Positions 54,709 to 63,892 are shown, numbered from the stretch's first letter. The stretch: DNA of 64,000 nt from an uncultured Siphonobacter sp. (GCA_913775095.1 CAJYIW010000019.1:124001-188000), one strand, 5' to 3'. The notes: generated by a model from the sequence alone, not told the origin. Made by a program: numbers and translations.

Positions 54709-56907
54709 TTGACACAACGAGTTCTCTTCATCACCCCGCCTTTCACTCAATTGAACACGCCGTACCCAGCAACGGCGTATCTGAAAGGCTTTTTGAATAC
54801 CAAATCTATGGAATCACATCAGGCCGATTTAGGCATTGAAGTGATTCTCCGGCTTTTCTCGACTCGCGGGTTACGGACCCTGTTTGAGGCTCTGGTGGCT
54901 TCCGACGATATAGAGCTTTCGGATAATAGTTACCGGATTTATTCCCTGCGGGACGAGTATATTCAGACCATTGACCCGGTCATCCGCTTTCTTCAGAACA
55001 AGAATCCGACGCTGGCTCATGCCATTTGTGACCGGAATTATCTGCCCGAAGCCTCCCGGTTTGGTCAACTGGACGATCTGGACTGGGCTTTCGGAACGAT
55101 GGGCACCCATGACAAAGCCCGGCACTTTGCGACGTTATACCTCGAAGATCTGGCCGATTTGATTACCGAAGCCGTCGATCCGCATTTTGGTTTCAGTCGC
55201 TATGCCGAACGGCTGGGGCGTTCGGCCACGCATTTTGATGAGTTACACGAAGCTCTGCAAGCTCCGGATACCCAGATTTCAAAGATTCTGACGGATTTGC
55301 TGGAAGAAAAAATTCAGCAATGGCAGCCCACGGTGGTTTGTCTGACGGTTCCGTTTCCTGGAAATCTGTACGGGGCTCTGAAGTGCGGAAAATATCTGAA
55401 AACCCATTACCCGGATATCAAAGTCGTGATGGGTGGCGGCTATGCAAACACGGAGTTACGCTCGCTGAAAGAAACCCGCGTGTTCGAATACCTGGACTTT
55501 GTCGCCCTCGATGACGGCGAAGCTCCGCTCTGGCATTTGCTGGAATACCTGGACGGTATCCGGTCCATTGACCAGTTGAAGCGGGTGTTTACGCTCGTGG
55601 AGGGAAAGGTCCATTACCTGAACGGCACCCGCGAACGTGACGTAGCCCAGCGGGACACCGGAACACCCGATTACCGCGAGTTACCGCTGAATGACTACCT
55701 GTCGGTAATTGAAGTGGTGAACCCCATGCACCGGCTCTGGAGCGATGGCCGCTGGAACAAGCTGACGCTGGCTCATGGGTGTTACTGGGGGAAATGTTCG
55801 TTTTGCGACGTCACCCTCGATTACATCAAACGCTACGAACCGCTGACGGCTTCCCTGTTGTGCGACCGGATCGAGGAAATCATTGAACAGACGGGACAGA
55901 ATGGATTCCACTTTGTGGACGAAGCCGCTCCTCCGGCCCTGATGCGGGATCTGGCTCTGGAGATCATTCGCCGGAAACTGACGGTGGTCTGGTGGACGAA
56001 TATCCGCTTTGAGAAAAGTTTCACTGCCGATTTGTGTCAGCTGCTGAAAGCCTCGGGCTGCATTGCCGTTTCGGGCGGACTGGAAGTGGCTTCGGACCGC
56101 TTACTTGAACGCATGAAAAAAGGCGTTACGGTGGCTCAGGTAGCCCGGGTAGCCGATCATTTCACGCAGGCAGGAATCATGGTGCATGCGTACCTGATGT
56201 ACGGGTTCCCTACGCAAACGACCCAGGAGACCATTGACTCCCTGGAAATGGTGAGGCAGCTATTCGAGTCGGGCGTGGTGCAGTCCGGGTTCTGGCATCG
56301 CTTTGCCATGACCGCTCACAGCCCCGTAGGTCTGCAACCCCTGGCTTTTGATGTGCAACGCATTGGCCCCGATTTTGGGGGATTTGCGGATAACGATCTC
56401 GATCACGCCGACCCCAGCGGAGCGGACCACGATATTTTTGCGGAAGGCTTACGCAAATCGCTGTTCAATTATATGCACGGGGTTTGTTTTGAGTTTCCTT
56501 TGCAGGACTGGTTTGACTTTGAGGTTCCCGAAACGACCATCGCCCCGGATTTTATTCAGTGTAGTCTGGAAGAAGCCGCCGATGAATTTCGTCCGAATGC
56601 CTGGGCCATTTGGTTAGGAAAGGAGCCTTCGGTAACTTTCTACGAAGAACGGCAGCGAAATCGGGTAGTCCAACGGGCCGAAATCGTTTTCTACGACCGG
56701 AAACAGGAATGGGGACTGGAAACCAGAGCCGCGGAAGGACAATGGTTGCAGGAGGTATTGCCACTGATACAGGTAAAGAAGCAGGAGCCCGTAGCCCTGG
56801 AAAAAATAAGACAGGAGTATGAGAGCAGGGGAATGGGCAATTTCGACCGCTTCCTGCACTCCGCAACCGGAGCCAAACTCCGCGAAAATGGACTATTAAT
56901 TGTCTAG
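54709..56907 (+). CDS. B12-binding-domain radical SAM protein
   Basis: A 732-residue protein that probably uses cobalamin and an iron-sulfur cluster for radical methylation or related chemistry. The Rossmann-like B12-type domain (about 205-330, MGGGYANTELRS, LDDGEAPLW) has no DxHxxG motif. The radical SAM motif is GCYWGKCSFC, cysteines 358, 363 and 366, spaced CX4CX2C instead of CX3CX2C. The start is taken as TTG at 54709 (LTQRVLFITPPFTQL), because the ATG at 54613 lies upstream of an exact -7 box at 54680. Its substrate is unknown. A heptad pair begins at its stop. Confidence 0.85.
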   Translation: MTQRVLFITPPFTQLNTPYPATAYLKGFLNTKSMESHQADLGIEVILRLFSTRGLRTLFEALVASDDIELSDNSYRIYSLRDEYIQTIDPVIRFLQNKNPTLAHAICDRNYLPEASRFGQLDDLDWAFGTMGTHDKARHFATLYLEDLADLITEAVDPHFGFSRYAERLGRSATHFDELHEALQAPDTQISKILTDLLEEKIQQWQPTVVCLTVPFPGNLYGALKCGKYLKTHYPDIKVVMGGGYANTELRSLKETRVFEYLDFVALDDGEAPLWHLLEYLDGIRSIDQLKRVFTLVEGKVHYLNGTRERDVAQRDTGTPDYRELPLNDYLSVIEVVNPMHRLWSDGRWNKLTLAHGCYWGKCSFCDVTLDYIKRYEPLTASLLCDRIEEIIEQTGQNGFHFVDEAAPPALMRDLALEIIRRKLTVVWWTNIRFEKSFTADLCQLLKASGCIAVSGGLEVASDRLLERMKKGVTVAQVARVADHFTQAGIMVHAYLMYGFPTQTTQETIDSLEMVRQLFESGVVQSGFWHRFAMTAHSPVGLQPLAFDVQRIGPDFGGFADNDLDHADPSGADHDIFAEGLRKSLFNYMHGVCFEFPLQDWFDFEVPETTIAPDFIQCSLEEAADEFRPNAWAIWLGKEPSVTFYEERQRNRVVQRAEIVFYDRKQEWGLETRAAEGQWLQEVLPLIQVKKQEPVALEKIRQEYESRGMGNFDRFLHSATGAKLRENGLLIV

Positions 56908-57073
56908 AGTTTTGGGTTTAGGGTTTTGAGTGGCTTCGTTAAAGAGATTCTGGAGGCTTGCCTAGCGAAAGATTTGAATCATATCAATACCATTTGTTCA
57001 TCAAAAGCTGTTTTGAGTTATAGTCTCACTCAAACCCTAAACCCAAAACTCTAAACCCCAAACACATAACTCA
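56906..57073. repeat. Inverted heptad pair filling the radical SAM-VF530 gap
   Basis: AGAGTTTTGGGTTTAGGG and on (56906-56932) starts inside the TAG stop. Its inverted copy (57027-57052) differs by one base, and the array AAACCCT, AAACCCA, AAACTCT, AAACCCC, AAACACA runs on to the ATG at 57074. The spacer is about 94 nt. Confidence 0.85.
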
Positions 57074-57277
57074 ATGCAGGATCCCTTACATGGCAAGACT
57101 TTGCAGATGATTTTATTTCATCTGGTTGATTATTACGGCTGGGATCAGCTGGGATTGCGAATCCGAATCAAGTGTTTTACGCACAATCCAAGTATTAAAT
57201 CAAGCCTGGTGTTTTTAAGAAAGACCCCCTGGGCTCGTAAAAAGGTGGAAGAGTTATATTTAGAAACCCTGGATTGA
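57074..57277 (+). CDS. VF530-family (DUF2132) protein
   Basis: A 67-residue protein of the VF530 family. The hallmarks are [53 protein letters not shown] and the short acidic end. The solution fold is a helix-rich DNA-binding-like domain, and the biological role is not known. It stands alone, preceded by a 7-bp-period repeat that touches its ATG. Confidence 0.92.
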   Translation: MQDPLHGKTLQMILFHLVDYYGWDQLGLRIRIKCFTHNPSIKSSLVFLRKTPWARKKVEELYLETLD

Positions 57278-57484
57278 TCCTTTACATCGAAATACTTTTA
57301 AAATTAATATCCGTCTGGAAACGGAGGATGGTTCTGGCTGGTTGATGCCAGCAAAAGGCTGGCATCGGTACTAGAAGTTGGCTTCCACTGGTTAGAGCAG
57401 CTTTTACTGGTGTATCAGGAAATAACCGTTGAAGATACTTGCCACTTGTAAACGAACAGTCAAGGGTACGCTCAGGAATCATTG
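57278..57484. repeat. Palindrome cluster E with recurring GATGCCAGC unit
   Basis: 57344-57366 is GATGCCAGC/GCTGGCATC with a 5-nt loop, the same 9-bp arms as 27325-27347. CCGTC/ACGG-type and CCACTGG/ACTGGTG-type partial pairs lie around it. I see no ORF here. Confidence 0.65.
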
Positions 57485-57515
57485 AAAACTGCAAACAGAC
57501 AACTGAAAACTACAC
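57485..57515 (+). repeat. Heptad array abutting the helicase start
   Basis: AAAACTG, CAAACAG, ACAACTG, AAAACTA (57485-57512), then CAC and the ATG at 57516. The order of units matches that at 7734-7776. Confidence 0.8.
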
Positions 57516-58763
57516 ATGAAATTTGACGATTATCACATAGCTCCCGAAATCAAAAAAAGTCTGACCAAATTAGGCTTTAAACGACCGACGGACATTCAGT
57601 TTAAATCCATTCCTCCGATTCTAAAAGGAGAGGATGTACTGGCCATTGCCCAGACCGGAACGGGGAAGACGGCGGCGTTTGCCATTCCGGTGATCAGTAA
57701 AATTCACGATCATAAATACACCAAAAAAAGTACGGGTATTAAGTGCATCGTTATGGTGCCCACGCGGGAGCTGGCCTTACAGATTACTGAAGTGTTTCAG
57801 CAGATTGGTCATCACTCCAAAGTCAAGTCATTTTGCACGTTTGGCGGCGTTGAACAGGGACCACAAATTGAAAAGCTACAGGAAGGTATTGACATATTGG
57901 TTACTACACCGGGTCGGATGTTTGACCTGGCCAGCCAGGGGTATATCAAAATGAATTCCGTTGAGTACCTTATTCTGGACGAAGCGGATCATATGCTGGA
58001 TTTAGGCTTCATTAAAGACATTCAGGATTTAATTAAATATTTGCCTAAGAAACGCCAGACTTTATTCTTTTCGGCGACCATTAATGAAACCATTAAGGAA
58101 CTGGCCTATTCGCTGGTAACGAATGCCATTCGGATCCAGATTTCACCGAAAGATCCCGTTTCCAAGAACATTGATCACTCCGTGGCCTTTGTGGAAATGG
58201 ATGACAAACGGTTTTTTCTGGAACGTTTGATTAATGAAAATCCAGAAAAGAAAATGCTGGTTTTCGTCCGAACTAAAGTACGGGCCGAGCGGGTCAGTAA
58301 AGCCCTGGAACGCGTGAATATCAAGAGTGAAACCATCCACGGAGGAAAAGAACAAACGGATCGGCTGAGTGTATTAAATCAGTTTAGAAAAGGGGACGTG
58401 AAGATTCTCATTGCTACGGACGTGAGTGCCCGGGGAATTGACATTGCCAATGTAGATTACGTCGTTAATTACGACCTTCCGGAACAGGCTGAAAATTACG
58501 TTCACCGCGTGGGGAGAACGGGCCGTGGGACCAGTCGGGGAAATGCGGTTTCGTTTTGCAGTACCGAAGAACGACCCACGCTGCAGGAAATTGAAACGTA
58601 TTTAACGAAGCCCATCAAGGTATTAAACATTGAAGCAAACGATTACGAGGCCACGATTGATCTGAGCGTGGAGTCGGAGAAAAATACGGACTGGCGAAGT
58701 TTACTTCAGGAAGAAGAAGAACGGTTATCGAAGGTCAAAAAGAAGAAGAAAAAACAGATGTAA
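57516..58763 (+). CDS. DEAD-box RNA helicase (second copy)
   Basis: A 415-residue ATP-dependent RNA helicase with Q-motif (PTDIQFKSIP), AQTGTGKT, PTRELA, TPGR, DEAD, SAT, ATDVSARGID and HRVGRTGR. It ends with a short lysine-rich tail (KVKKKKKKQM), as in RhlE-type proteins. It differs clearly from the helicase at 10 kb, so they are not recent duplicates. It probably acts in ribosome assembly or cold-linked RNA remodelling. It has a strong shared terminator. Confidence 0.95.
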   Translation: MKFDDYHIAPEIKKSLTKLGFKRPTDIQFKSIPPILKGEDVLAIAQTGTGKTAAFAIPVISKIHDHKYTKKSTGIKCIVMVPTRELALQITEVFQQIGHHSKVKSFCTFGGVEQGPQIEKLQEGIDILVTTPGRMFDLASQGYIKMNSVEYLILDEADHMLDLGFIKDIQDLIKYLPKKRQTLFFSATINETIKELAYSLVTNAIRIQISPKDPVSKNIDHSVAFVEMDDKRFFLERLINENPEKKMLVFVRTKVRAERVSKALERVNIKSETIHGGKEQTDRLSVLNQFRKGDVKILIATDVSARGIDIANVDYVVNYDLPEQAENYVHRVGRTGRGTSRGNAVSFCSTEERPTLQEIETYLTKPIKVLNIEANDYEATIDLSVESEKNTDWRSLLQEEEERLSKVKKKKKKQM

Positions 58764-58805
58764 AAAGAGCGGGGTCGAAACAGTTGTTTCGGCCCCGCTT
58801 TTTTT
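58762..58805. terminator. Bidirectional terminator
   Basis: A long stem (58762-58781/58785-58805) with one G-T and one bulge, A-run and T-run at the ends, between two convergent genes. Confidence 0.88.
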
Positions 58806-59913
58806 AAACACTGGGTTGTATAGGAGTTTCGGCCGAAGCAGGCTGTTTTTTAGTCCCGGGTTTATACCTGAGTGCGGGTTTTTCGATGTAATGCCAAGAG
58901 AACCAGGCCAGAGGAAGAACCAGCAGAAAAGACAATAGTATCTGCTGGTAAACCTCCAGTGAAGAACCTAAATATTGGAAAACAACCTGTTGTATAGGAA
59001 AGGAATAAATGTAGATTCCGTAAGAATAGTCTCCGTTCTTGCCAAAGGAATTCAGCGGGCCTTTGATGGAAGACAGATACATCACCAGGTACGTAAGACT
59101 GAAGAAGCGGGCACAGTTAATAGCAATAAGTGGCAAGTATCCCAGCGTGGAGGACAGGGGGTACATTCCCAGCCAGAAAACCAGAGCCAGAACAGCCCCC
59201 CGGGCATTCAATGGAATGAAATCTCTGTAAATGTAAAACAGCATTCCCAAAACGAAATAGATGCCAAAATTGACAAGGGGGTTTAAGGATAAGTGTAGTA
59301 CAGGAAGGATGATATGGGCGGAAAAAAAGTCAGTATTGAAACCGTAAACAACCAGAAATAGAGCGAACAAAGTCGTGAATAAATTCCATCGGGAGCGGAA
59401 CAGAGCTACGGCGACAATGACGAACAGATACATGGTAAATTCATACGCTAAGGTCCACAAAGAACCGTTTACTTCCACGTGTGGATTATGCGTGAATACC
59501 CCCGGTAGCGTAGCCGGAGCAAAAGGATATAGTTTGAGGTGTTTAAAAAATGAATAGGTTTCCCGCGTAGTAAGGTACTGACTCAGTGAATATTCCGTAG
59601 TAAAAGCTCCAATAATAAAGACGGAAAAGAACAAAGCAGCCGCCAGGCCCGGAAAAATTCTCAGTATTCTTTTGATCAGGTATGAGGTAGTGGAATCGCT
59701 GTTAACTCTGCTCTGGACAATGCAATAGCCACTGATAATGAAGAAAATATAAACAGCAATAAGTCCGGTTGGATACAGCCCAAAGCTTTTTTGTTCAATC
59801 AGATCAGGAAGGCCATTTAAATTATAACCGTGGCCAATCATTACCGAAGAAGCAGCCAGAAATCTCAGAAAATGAAAATTATTGGAGTTATGACTGGGGT
59901 AAAGTTTAGTCAT
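58804..59913 (-). CDS. Acyltransferase 3 family membrane protein
   Basis: A 369-residue integral membrane protein with about ten helices that acetylates or acylates surface polysaccharide or lipids. The ATG at 59913 gives the family-like start NFHFLRFLAASSVMIGHG; the frame runs to 59997, but an exact -7 box at 59962 lies inside that extension. Other motifs are FFIISGYCIVQSR and GSLWTLAYEFTMYLF. Acceptor unknown. No polysaccharide cluster is around it. Confidence 0.9.
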   Translation of the reverse strand: MTKLYPSHNSNNFHFLRFLAASSVMIGHGYNLNGLPDLIEQKSFGLYPTGLIAVYIFFIISGYCIVQSRVNSDSTTSYLIKRILRIFPGLAAALFFSVFIIGAFTTEYSLSQYLTTRETYSFFKHLKLYPFAPATLPGVFTHNPHVEVNGSLWTLAYEFTMYLFVIVAVALFRSRWNLFTTLFALFLVVYGFNTDFFSAHIILPVLHLSLNPLVNFGIYFVLGMLFYIYRDFIPLNARGAVLALVFWLGMYPLSSTLGYLPLIAINCARFFSLTYLVMYLSSIKGPLNSFGKNGDYSYGIYIYSFPIQQVVFQYLGSSLEVYQQILLSFLLVLPLAWFSWHYIEKPALRYKPGTKKQPASAETPIQPSV

Positions 59914-59961
59914 ATTAATTGAGCGAATTAGGGAGAATAGCCAGGTGGTAAAACGTATAAT

Positions 59962-59969
59962 CAAAGGTA
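59962..59969 (-). promoter_or_regulatory. -7 promoter element of the acyltransferase 3 gene
   Basis: TACCTTTG on the minus strand, exact consensus, 48 nt before the ATG at 59913. It lies inside the longer frame to 59997, so the shorter start is favoured. Confidence 0.65.
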
Positions 59970-59970
59970 A

Positions 59971-60008
59971 AAATACTTCCGATAGTTTTAACACCATCGG
60001 AAGTATTT
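59971..60008 (-). terminator. Terminator of the NIPSNAP gene
   Basis: A 13-bp perfect stem (59971-59983/59996-60008) with a 12-nt loop, 19 nt past the stop, directly upstream of the next promoter. Confidence 0.85.
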
Positions 60009-60027
60009 TAAACGAAAGTTTAATTCT

Positions 60028-60783
60028 TTAAATCTGCGAAAAAGCAACGGGTTCTAGAAATACCCGCTGAATCCGGGAAACAGTATTGGCGTATTCAGGC
60101 AATCCGGAAATTCGCTTCCAGTCAGCATCGCTACCGAATTTCTTCCAGTTGGCATCTCTGGTTTCCATCGAAGGAAACGTTAACAAATACGTCAGGCAGG
60201 GTAAGGAATCCCCGATTTTTACTTCACCAAAAAATACCGGAGTCAAACCTACCTTATTGAATACCTGAATTTCGGCCTCGTTAAACATGGCAATTTTCCG
60301 GCGAACGGCGTCTTCGCTAAATCCTTCATAAGTCCGTAATTCAAAAATCCGGGTTTCTTTTTTGGGAATGGCGATCTGGGGAAATCCTGTAAATGCCTGC
60401 ATGAAAGAAGACTTATACCGGGCGTACGAAGCTTTATCGGGCAATAAATTCCGGTAGGTTTCACTGGCTTTCTGATACTCCGGGTCTTTGGCTAACCGAG
60501 TGTTTACCTCCGTGAATTCTGTAATCGATGCATACGGAATCAGTACATACAAAAGCGGTGGTTCGCTTTTTCCCATCTCCCGAAATACGCCTACATTTTT
60601 GATTCCCTGACGATTAAGAGCCGGGACCAGGGCTGACTTCAGGTATTCTTCCTGAGCATTACCCCTGAGTTCGTATACTCTTAATTCGAAATAAGTGCTG
60701 GTTTCGGCGGGAAGGGAAAAAGGTTCTGCCACGGCAGCAGTGCTCGCCAGTAGTGCAGACGAGACAAACGTTCGACGATTCAT
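60028..60783 (-). CDS. NIPSNAP family exported protein
   Basis: A 251-residue protein with two ferredoxin-like NIPSNAP repeats (FELRVYELRGNAQEEYL at about 33; IFELRTYEGFSEDAVRRK at about 145). The N-terminus MNRRTFVSSALLASTAAVA has a twin-arginine (Tat-like) signal. In Bacteroidota and Planctomycetes such proteins occur with sugar-related genes, but their biochemistry is not established. A -7 box lies 31 nt upstream. Confidence 0.9.
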   Translation of the reverse strand: MNRRTFVSSALLASTAAVAEPFSLPAETSTYFELRVYELRGNAQEEYLKSALVPALNRQGIKNVGVFREMGKSEPPLLYVLIPYASITEFTEVNTRLAKDPEYQKASETYRNLLPDKASYARYKSSFMQAFTGFPQIAIPKKETRIFELRTYEGFSEDAVRRKIAMFNEAEIQVFNKVGLTPVFFGEVKIGDSLPCLTYLLTFPSMETRDANWKKFGSDADWKRISGLPEYANTVSRIQRVFLEPVAFSQI

Positions 60784-60814
60784 GAATTACGTAGAGGTTA
60801 TGAATGAATGAACT

Positions 60815-60822
60815 CAAAGATA
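60815..60822 (-). promoter_or_regulatory. -7 promoter element of the NIPSNAP gene
   Basis: TATCTTTG on the minus strand, exact consensus, 31 nt before the ATG at 60783. Confidence 0.65.
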
Positions 60823-60828
60823 AGTCAC

Positions 60829-60865
60829 AAAAAATCCCGTTAGCGATTATTCTAACGGGATTTTT
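60829..60865 (-). terminator. Terminator of the quinone oxidoreductase gene
   Basis: A stem of about 14 bp (60829-60843/60851-60865) with a short loop and A/T runs, 18 nt past the stop at 60884. Confidence 0.88.
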
Positions 60866-60883
60866 GAAAGGGATGGTGCTTTA

Positions 60884-61849
60884 TCAAAGGGTCAGAATGA
60901 TCTTTCCGATGTGCCCACCTGCTTGCATATACGTATGAGCCTCGGCTGCCTGCTCCAGAGGGAAGGTTTTCGAAACGTGCGTTTTTACTTTTCCCTGAGC
61001 CACCAGCGGCCAGGCTCGCAGTTCAACATCGGCCGTCAGCTGAGCCTTGAAATCGTCAGTTCGGGGGGAAAGGGTGCTTCCCGTCAGACTCAGTCGCTTC
61101 GTCATGATATCCATGATGTTAATGGTAGACTTCACGCCGTCCATTCCCGCCAGCCAGCAGAGGCGTCCTTCCGGTTTGAGAATCCGCAGGTGTTTCGCCG
61201 TATAATCACCGCCGATGTAATCCAGGATGGCGTCCACGCCTATGGGAGCCAGCTCCGCTTCAAAGTCCTGCGTTTTGTAATTAATGCAGCGTTCGGCCCC
61301 CCAGTTTTGAGCAAAGGCACATTTTTCGTCGGAACCCGCCGTGGCAAATACCCGAATGCCAAAGGCCCGGGCCAGCTGAATGGCCGTGAGTCCGATACCG
61401 CTGGTACCGCCCTGAATGAGCAGGGTTTCTCCCGTTTGTACCCGCATCCGCTGAAAAACGTTACTCCACACGGTTAATACGGTTTCGGGAAGGCCCGCCG
61501 CTTCGACCATGGAAATAGTATCGGGAATGGGCAGGCAGTGACGAAAATCGGCCAGAGCGTATTCGGCGTACCCACCGCCCCGGATCAAGGCACAGACGCG
61601 GTCTCCTTTTTTCCACTGGGTCACCTTGGGGCCGCAGGAGCAGATCGTCCCGGCCACTTCCAGGCCCAGAATCTCGGGCAGGTCTTCGGGTTTTCCGTAG
61701 GTGCCCTGCCGCATCAGTAAATCGGCCCGATTGAGACCTGCGGCCTCTACTTTAATGACGACCTGATTTTCGGCGGGCTGGGGCGAAGGCCGCTCGGCCA
61801 GCTGAAGAACTTCCGGCCCGCCGGGTTGAGTGACGACAATTGCTTTCAT
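60884..61849 (-). CDS. NAD(P)H quinone oxidoreductase (zinc-independent MDR)
   Basis: A 321-residue medium-chain dehydrogenase of the quinone oxidoreductase/PIG3 type, reducing quinones or enones with NADPH. The N-terminal GroES-like domain (VEAAGLNRADLLMRQGTYG) and the Rossmann motif LIQGGTSGIGLTAIQLARAF are followed by the NADPH-contact region ATAGSDEK. The zinc-binding residues of alcohol dehydrogenases are absent. It follows the DinB gene by 12 bp on the same strand, so they are co-transcribed. Confidence 0.93.
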   Translation of the reverse strand: MKAIVVTQPGGPEVLQLAERPSPQPAENQVVIKVEAAGLNRADLLMRQGTYGKPEDLPEILGLEVAGTICSCGPKVTQWKKGDRVCALIRGGGYAEYALADFRHCLPIPDTISMVEAAGLPETVLTVWSNVFQRMRVQTGETLLIQGGTSGIGLTAIQLARAFGIRVFATAGSDEKCAFAQNWGAERCINYKTQDFEAELAPIGVDAILDYIGGDYTAKHLRILKPEGRLCWLAGMDGVKSTINIMDIMTKRLSLTGSTLSPRTDDFKAQLTADVELRAWPLVAQGKVKTHVSKTFPLEQAAEAHTYMQAGGHIGKIILTL

Positions 61850-61861
61850 GGGTGTCGAGGT

Positions 61862-62359
61862 TTAGGACAACACACGAACCGTGACCAGTAACTGACCCAG
61901 GTGTCGCATGGTATGCTCCGCGGCATGGACGTAGAGACCGAACATCGTGGAGGGAATCCGGGCCCGGCCCACGCCGCGTATTTCGCTTAGCTGGCCGGGA
62001 TTCGTGTGTCGTAATTGATGCAGAGCTTTTTCTACCTGTTGACTAAAATGCTGCACCAGCTCCTGAGTGCTTACGTCAGTAGCCAGTCCCTCGGCTTTGA
62101 GGGAATCGAGCTGCGTTTCGGTAAGGGACTCCCCGCGGGCGTACGTACACAGTCGATCCAGTACGCCCGTCAAATGTTGGAGATGAAAACCGGGGGAAGC
62201 TACCTCCGAAGGCCGCTCCCAGAGTCGAACCGATGGAAAGTCGTGCATCAGTTCCTGAAGTTCTTCCCGGGCCTGAAGCAGGGCATGAGCCACGGGCTGC
62301 AACAAATCAGGCACATCCGGTAAGGGACCGCGTAACCACACTTCACGTTTTTCTGACAT
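61862..62359 (-). CDS. DinB-family protein
   Basis: A 165-residue four-helix-bundle protein of the DinB/YfiT type. The metal ligands appear to be His in GFHLQHLTG and in HAAEHTMRHLGQL (last helix). Family members are often thiol transferases or metal-binding enzymes, and the function here is unknown. First gene of a two-gene unit with the quinone oxidoreductase (12-bp gap), which hints at a detoxification role. Confidence 0.88.
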   Translation of the reverse strand: MSEKREVWLRGPLPDVPDLLQPVAHALLQAREELQELMHDFPSVRLWERPSEVASPGFHLQHLTGVLDRLCTYARGESLTETQLDSLKAEGLATDVSTQELVQHFSQQVEKALHQLRHTNPGQLSEIRGVGRARIPSTMFGLYVHAAEHTMRHLGQLLVTVRVLS

Positions 62360-62559
62360 GATCTTTTAAGTTAAGTCGTAGATAAACCTGGCGGTTAATC
62401 ATTCAAACATAAAATCAATTCCACTGGTTAGTTTCAGGAGTCAGCAATTGGATGGCAGGTTGACGAACAGTGAGTGATTCAGAAATTCTGATTAAGGTTA
62501 CTGCTTCACAACCAATGGCTTATTACTGAAACATATCGGCTAAAAGTCTATCATTTTCT

Positions 62560-63636
62560 ATGAAAAAACAATTGCTTTTGTGGGGAGCGGGCCTGTTGCT
62601 GGCCAGTACGGCCCAGGCACAATCGGCTAAACATACCCTGGAAGAAGCCCACCAGTTTGGGAAATACCAACCGGTAGGGCTGGCTATATCCAAAGAAGGG
62701 CGAACGTTTGTAACCTTTCCCAAATGGTCGGATGACTATACAAACGCCCTGATCGAAATCAGGGCAGACGGCTCCGAAGTACCTTACCCCACTCAGGAAT
62801 GGAACACCTGGGATACTACTCATCTAAAGGACCGTTTCGTGAGCCTGCAGGCTGTTTTCATTGACGACAACAATACCCTCTGGGCTCTGGATCCGGCTAA
62901 TCCCAATTTCGGTAAATCGATACCAGATGGAATTAAGTTGTTGAAAATCAATCTTAAAACCAATCAGATTGAACGCATTTACCGCTTCGAAGATTTGCCC
63001 CGCAGCCAGACCGGACTCAATGACGTGAATGTAGATACGAAACGCAACCTGGCCTATTTGTCGGATCCCGGCCGGGCGGCTCTGGTGGTGCTGGATCTGC
63101 AGTCGGGTAAGAGCCGAACCGTGTTGCAAAAAGATGCCTCTACTACCGCTGATCCCGATTATCACCTGCACATCGATGGGAAAGAAGTTAAAGATCAGTC
63201 CGGAAAGCCGTTTAGCAGTAATGTGAATGGGATCGCCCTGGCGGGAGAATATTTTTATTACCGTCCCATTACGCAAACCAAATTATTCCGAATTCCAACG
63301 GCTGCTTTAGCCGATGCGTCCCTTTCGGCGGACCAATTAAAGGCCAGGGTAGAGACGGTAGGTGTGGCAGGAATTTCCCACGGTATGTTTGCGGACAAAG
63401 CGGGAAATGTTTACATGGGCGATTCAGAGAAGAAGACGTTATACCGATACAATGCCCGACTCAAGAAGTTCGAAACGCTCGTTCAGGATAACCGGCTGTT
63501 GTGGCCTGATAGTTATGCCATCAGTCCGGATGGGTATTTATACGTAACGGCGGCTCAGTATCAGCGATTGGGGAAATTTAATGAAGGGCAAAATAAAGTG
63601 GATTATCCGTTTCGAATGTATAAACTGAAATTATAA
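62560..63636 (+). CDS. Secreted MRJP-like (SMP-30/gluconolactonase-type) beta-propeller
   Basis: A 358-residue exported protein. The signal peptide is MKKQLLLWGAGLLLASTAQAQ. The six-bladed propeller has ISKEGRTFVTFPKWSDDY, LQAVFIDDNNTLWALDPANPNFG, GLNDVNVDTKRNLAYLSDPGRAALVVLDL and VNGIALAGEYFYYRPIT, typical of the major royal jelly/Yellow family found also in bacteria. The enzymatic role is not known. It is single, with its own terminator. Confidence 0.9.
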   Translation: MKKQLLLWGAGLLLASTAQAQSAKHTLEEAHQFGKYQPVGLAISKEGRTFVTFPKWSDDYTNALIEIRADGSEVPYPTQEWNTWDTTHLKDRFVSLQAVFIDDNNTLWALDPANPNFGKSIPDGIKLLKINLKTNQIERIYRFEDLPRSQTGLNDVNVDTKRNLAYLSDPGRAALVVLDLQSGKSRTVLQKDASTTADPDYHLHIDGKEVKDQSGKPFSSNVNGIALAGEYFYYRPITQTKLFRIPTAALADASLSADQLKARVETVGVAGISHGMFADKAGNVYMGDSEKKTLYRYNARLKKFETLVQDNRLLWPDSYAISPDGYLYVTAAQYQRLGKFNEGQNKVDYPFRMYKLKL

Positions 63637-63647
63637 AGTAGTACAAA

Positions 63648-63682
63648 CAAAAGCCCTGAATAATTGATATTCAGGGCTTTTG
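63648..63682. terminator. Bidirectional terminator
   Basis: A 13-bp perfect stem (63648-63660/63670-63682) with a 9-nt loop between two convergent genes. Confidence 0.9.
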
Positions 63683-63703
63683 ACTTATGGTATAAAAAGG
63701 AGA

Positions 63704-63892
63704 TTATCGGCCACCGCCAAAGAGTTTGGAAACGACCCAGATCACCAGGGCAACGCCCAGTACGACCATGATAATACCGCTCCAGACACCGGCTTTAAAA
63801 ATACCTTTAATGGCTTCACAGCTGGTTAAACTCACCATTAAGGTTGCGAGAATAACATAGATAGACAGGCGAGAGTTTTGTAACGTTTTCAT
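63704..63892 (-). CDS. Very small lipoprotein with membrane segment
   Basis: A 62-residue protein. The ATG at 63892 is preferred because a lipoprotein signal (MKTLQNSRLSIYVILATLMVSLTSC) follows; the longer frame has no signal. After the lipobox Cys a single membrane helix (WSGIIMVVLGVALVIWVVSKLF) ends in a glycine-rich GGGR. Two anchors in one short protein are uncommon. Function unknown. The last 108 nt of the window hold no further gene. Confidence 0.72.
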   Translation of the reverse strand: MKTLQNSRLSIYVILATLMVSLTSCEAIKGIFKAGVWSGIIMVVLGVALVIWVVSKLFGGGR

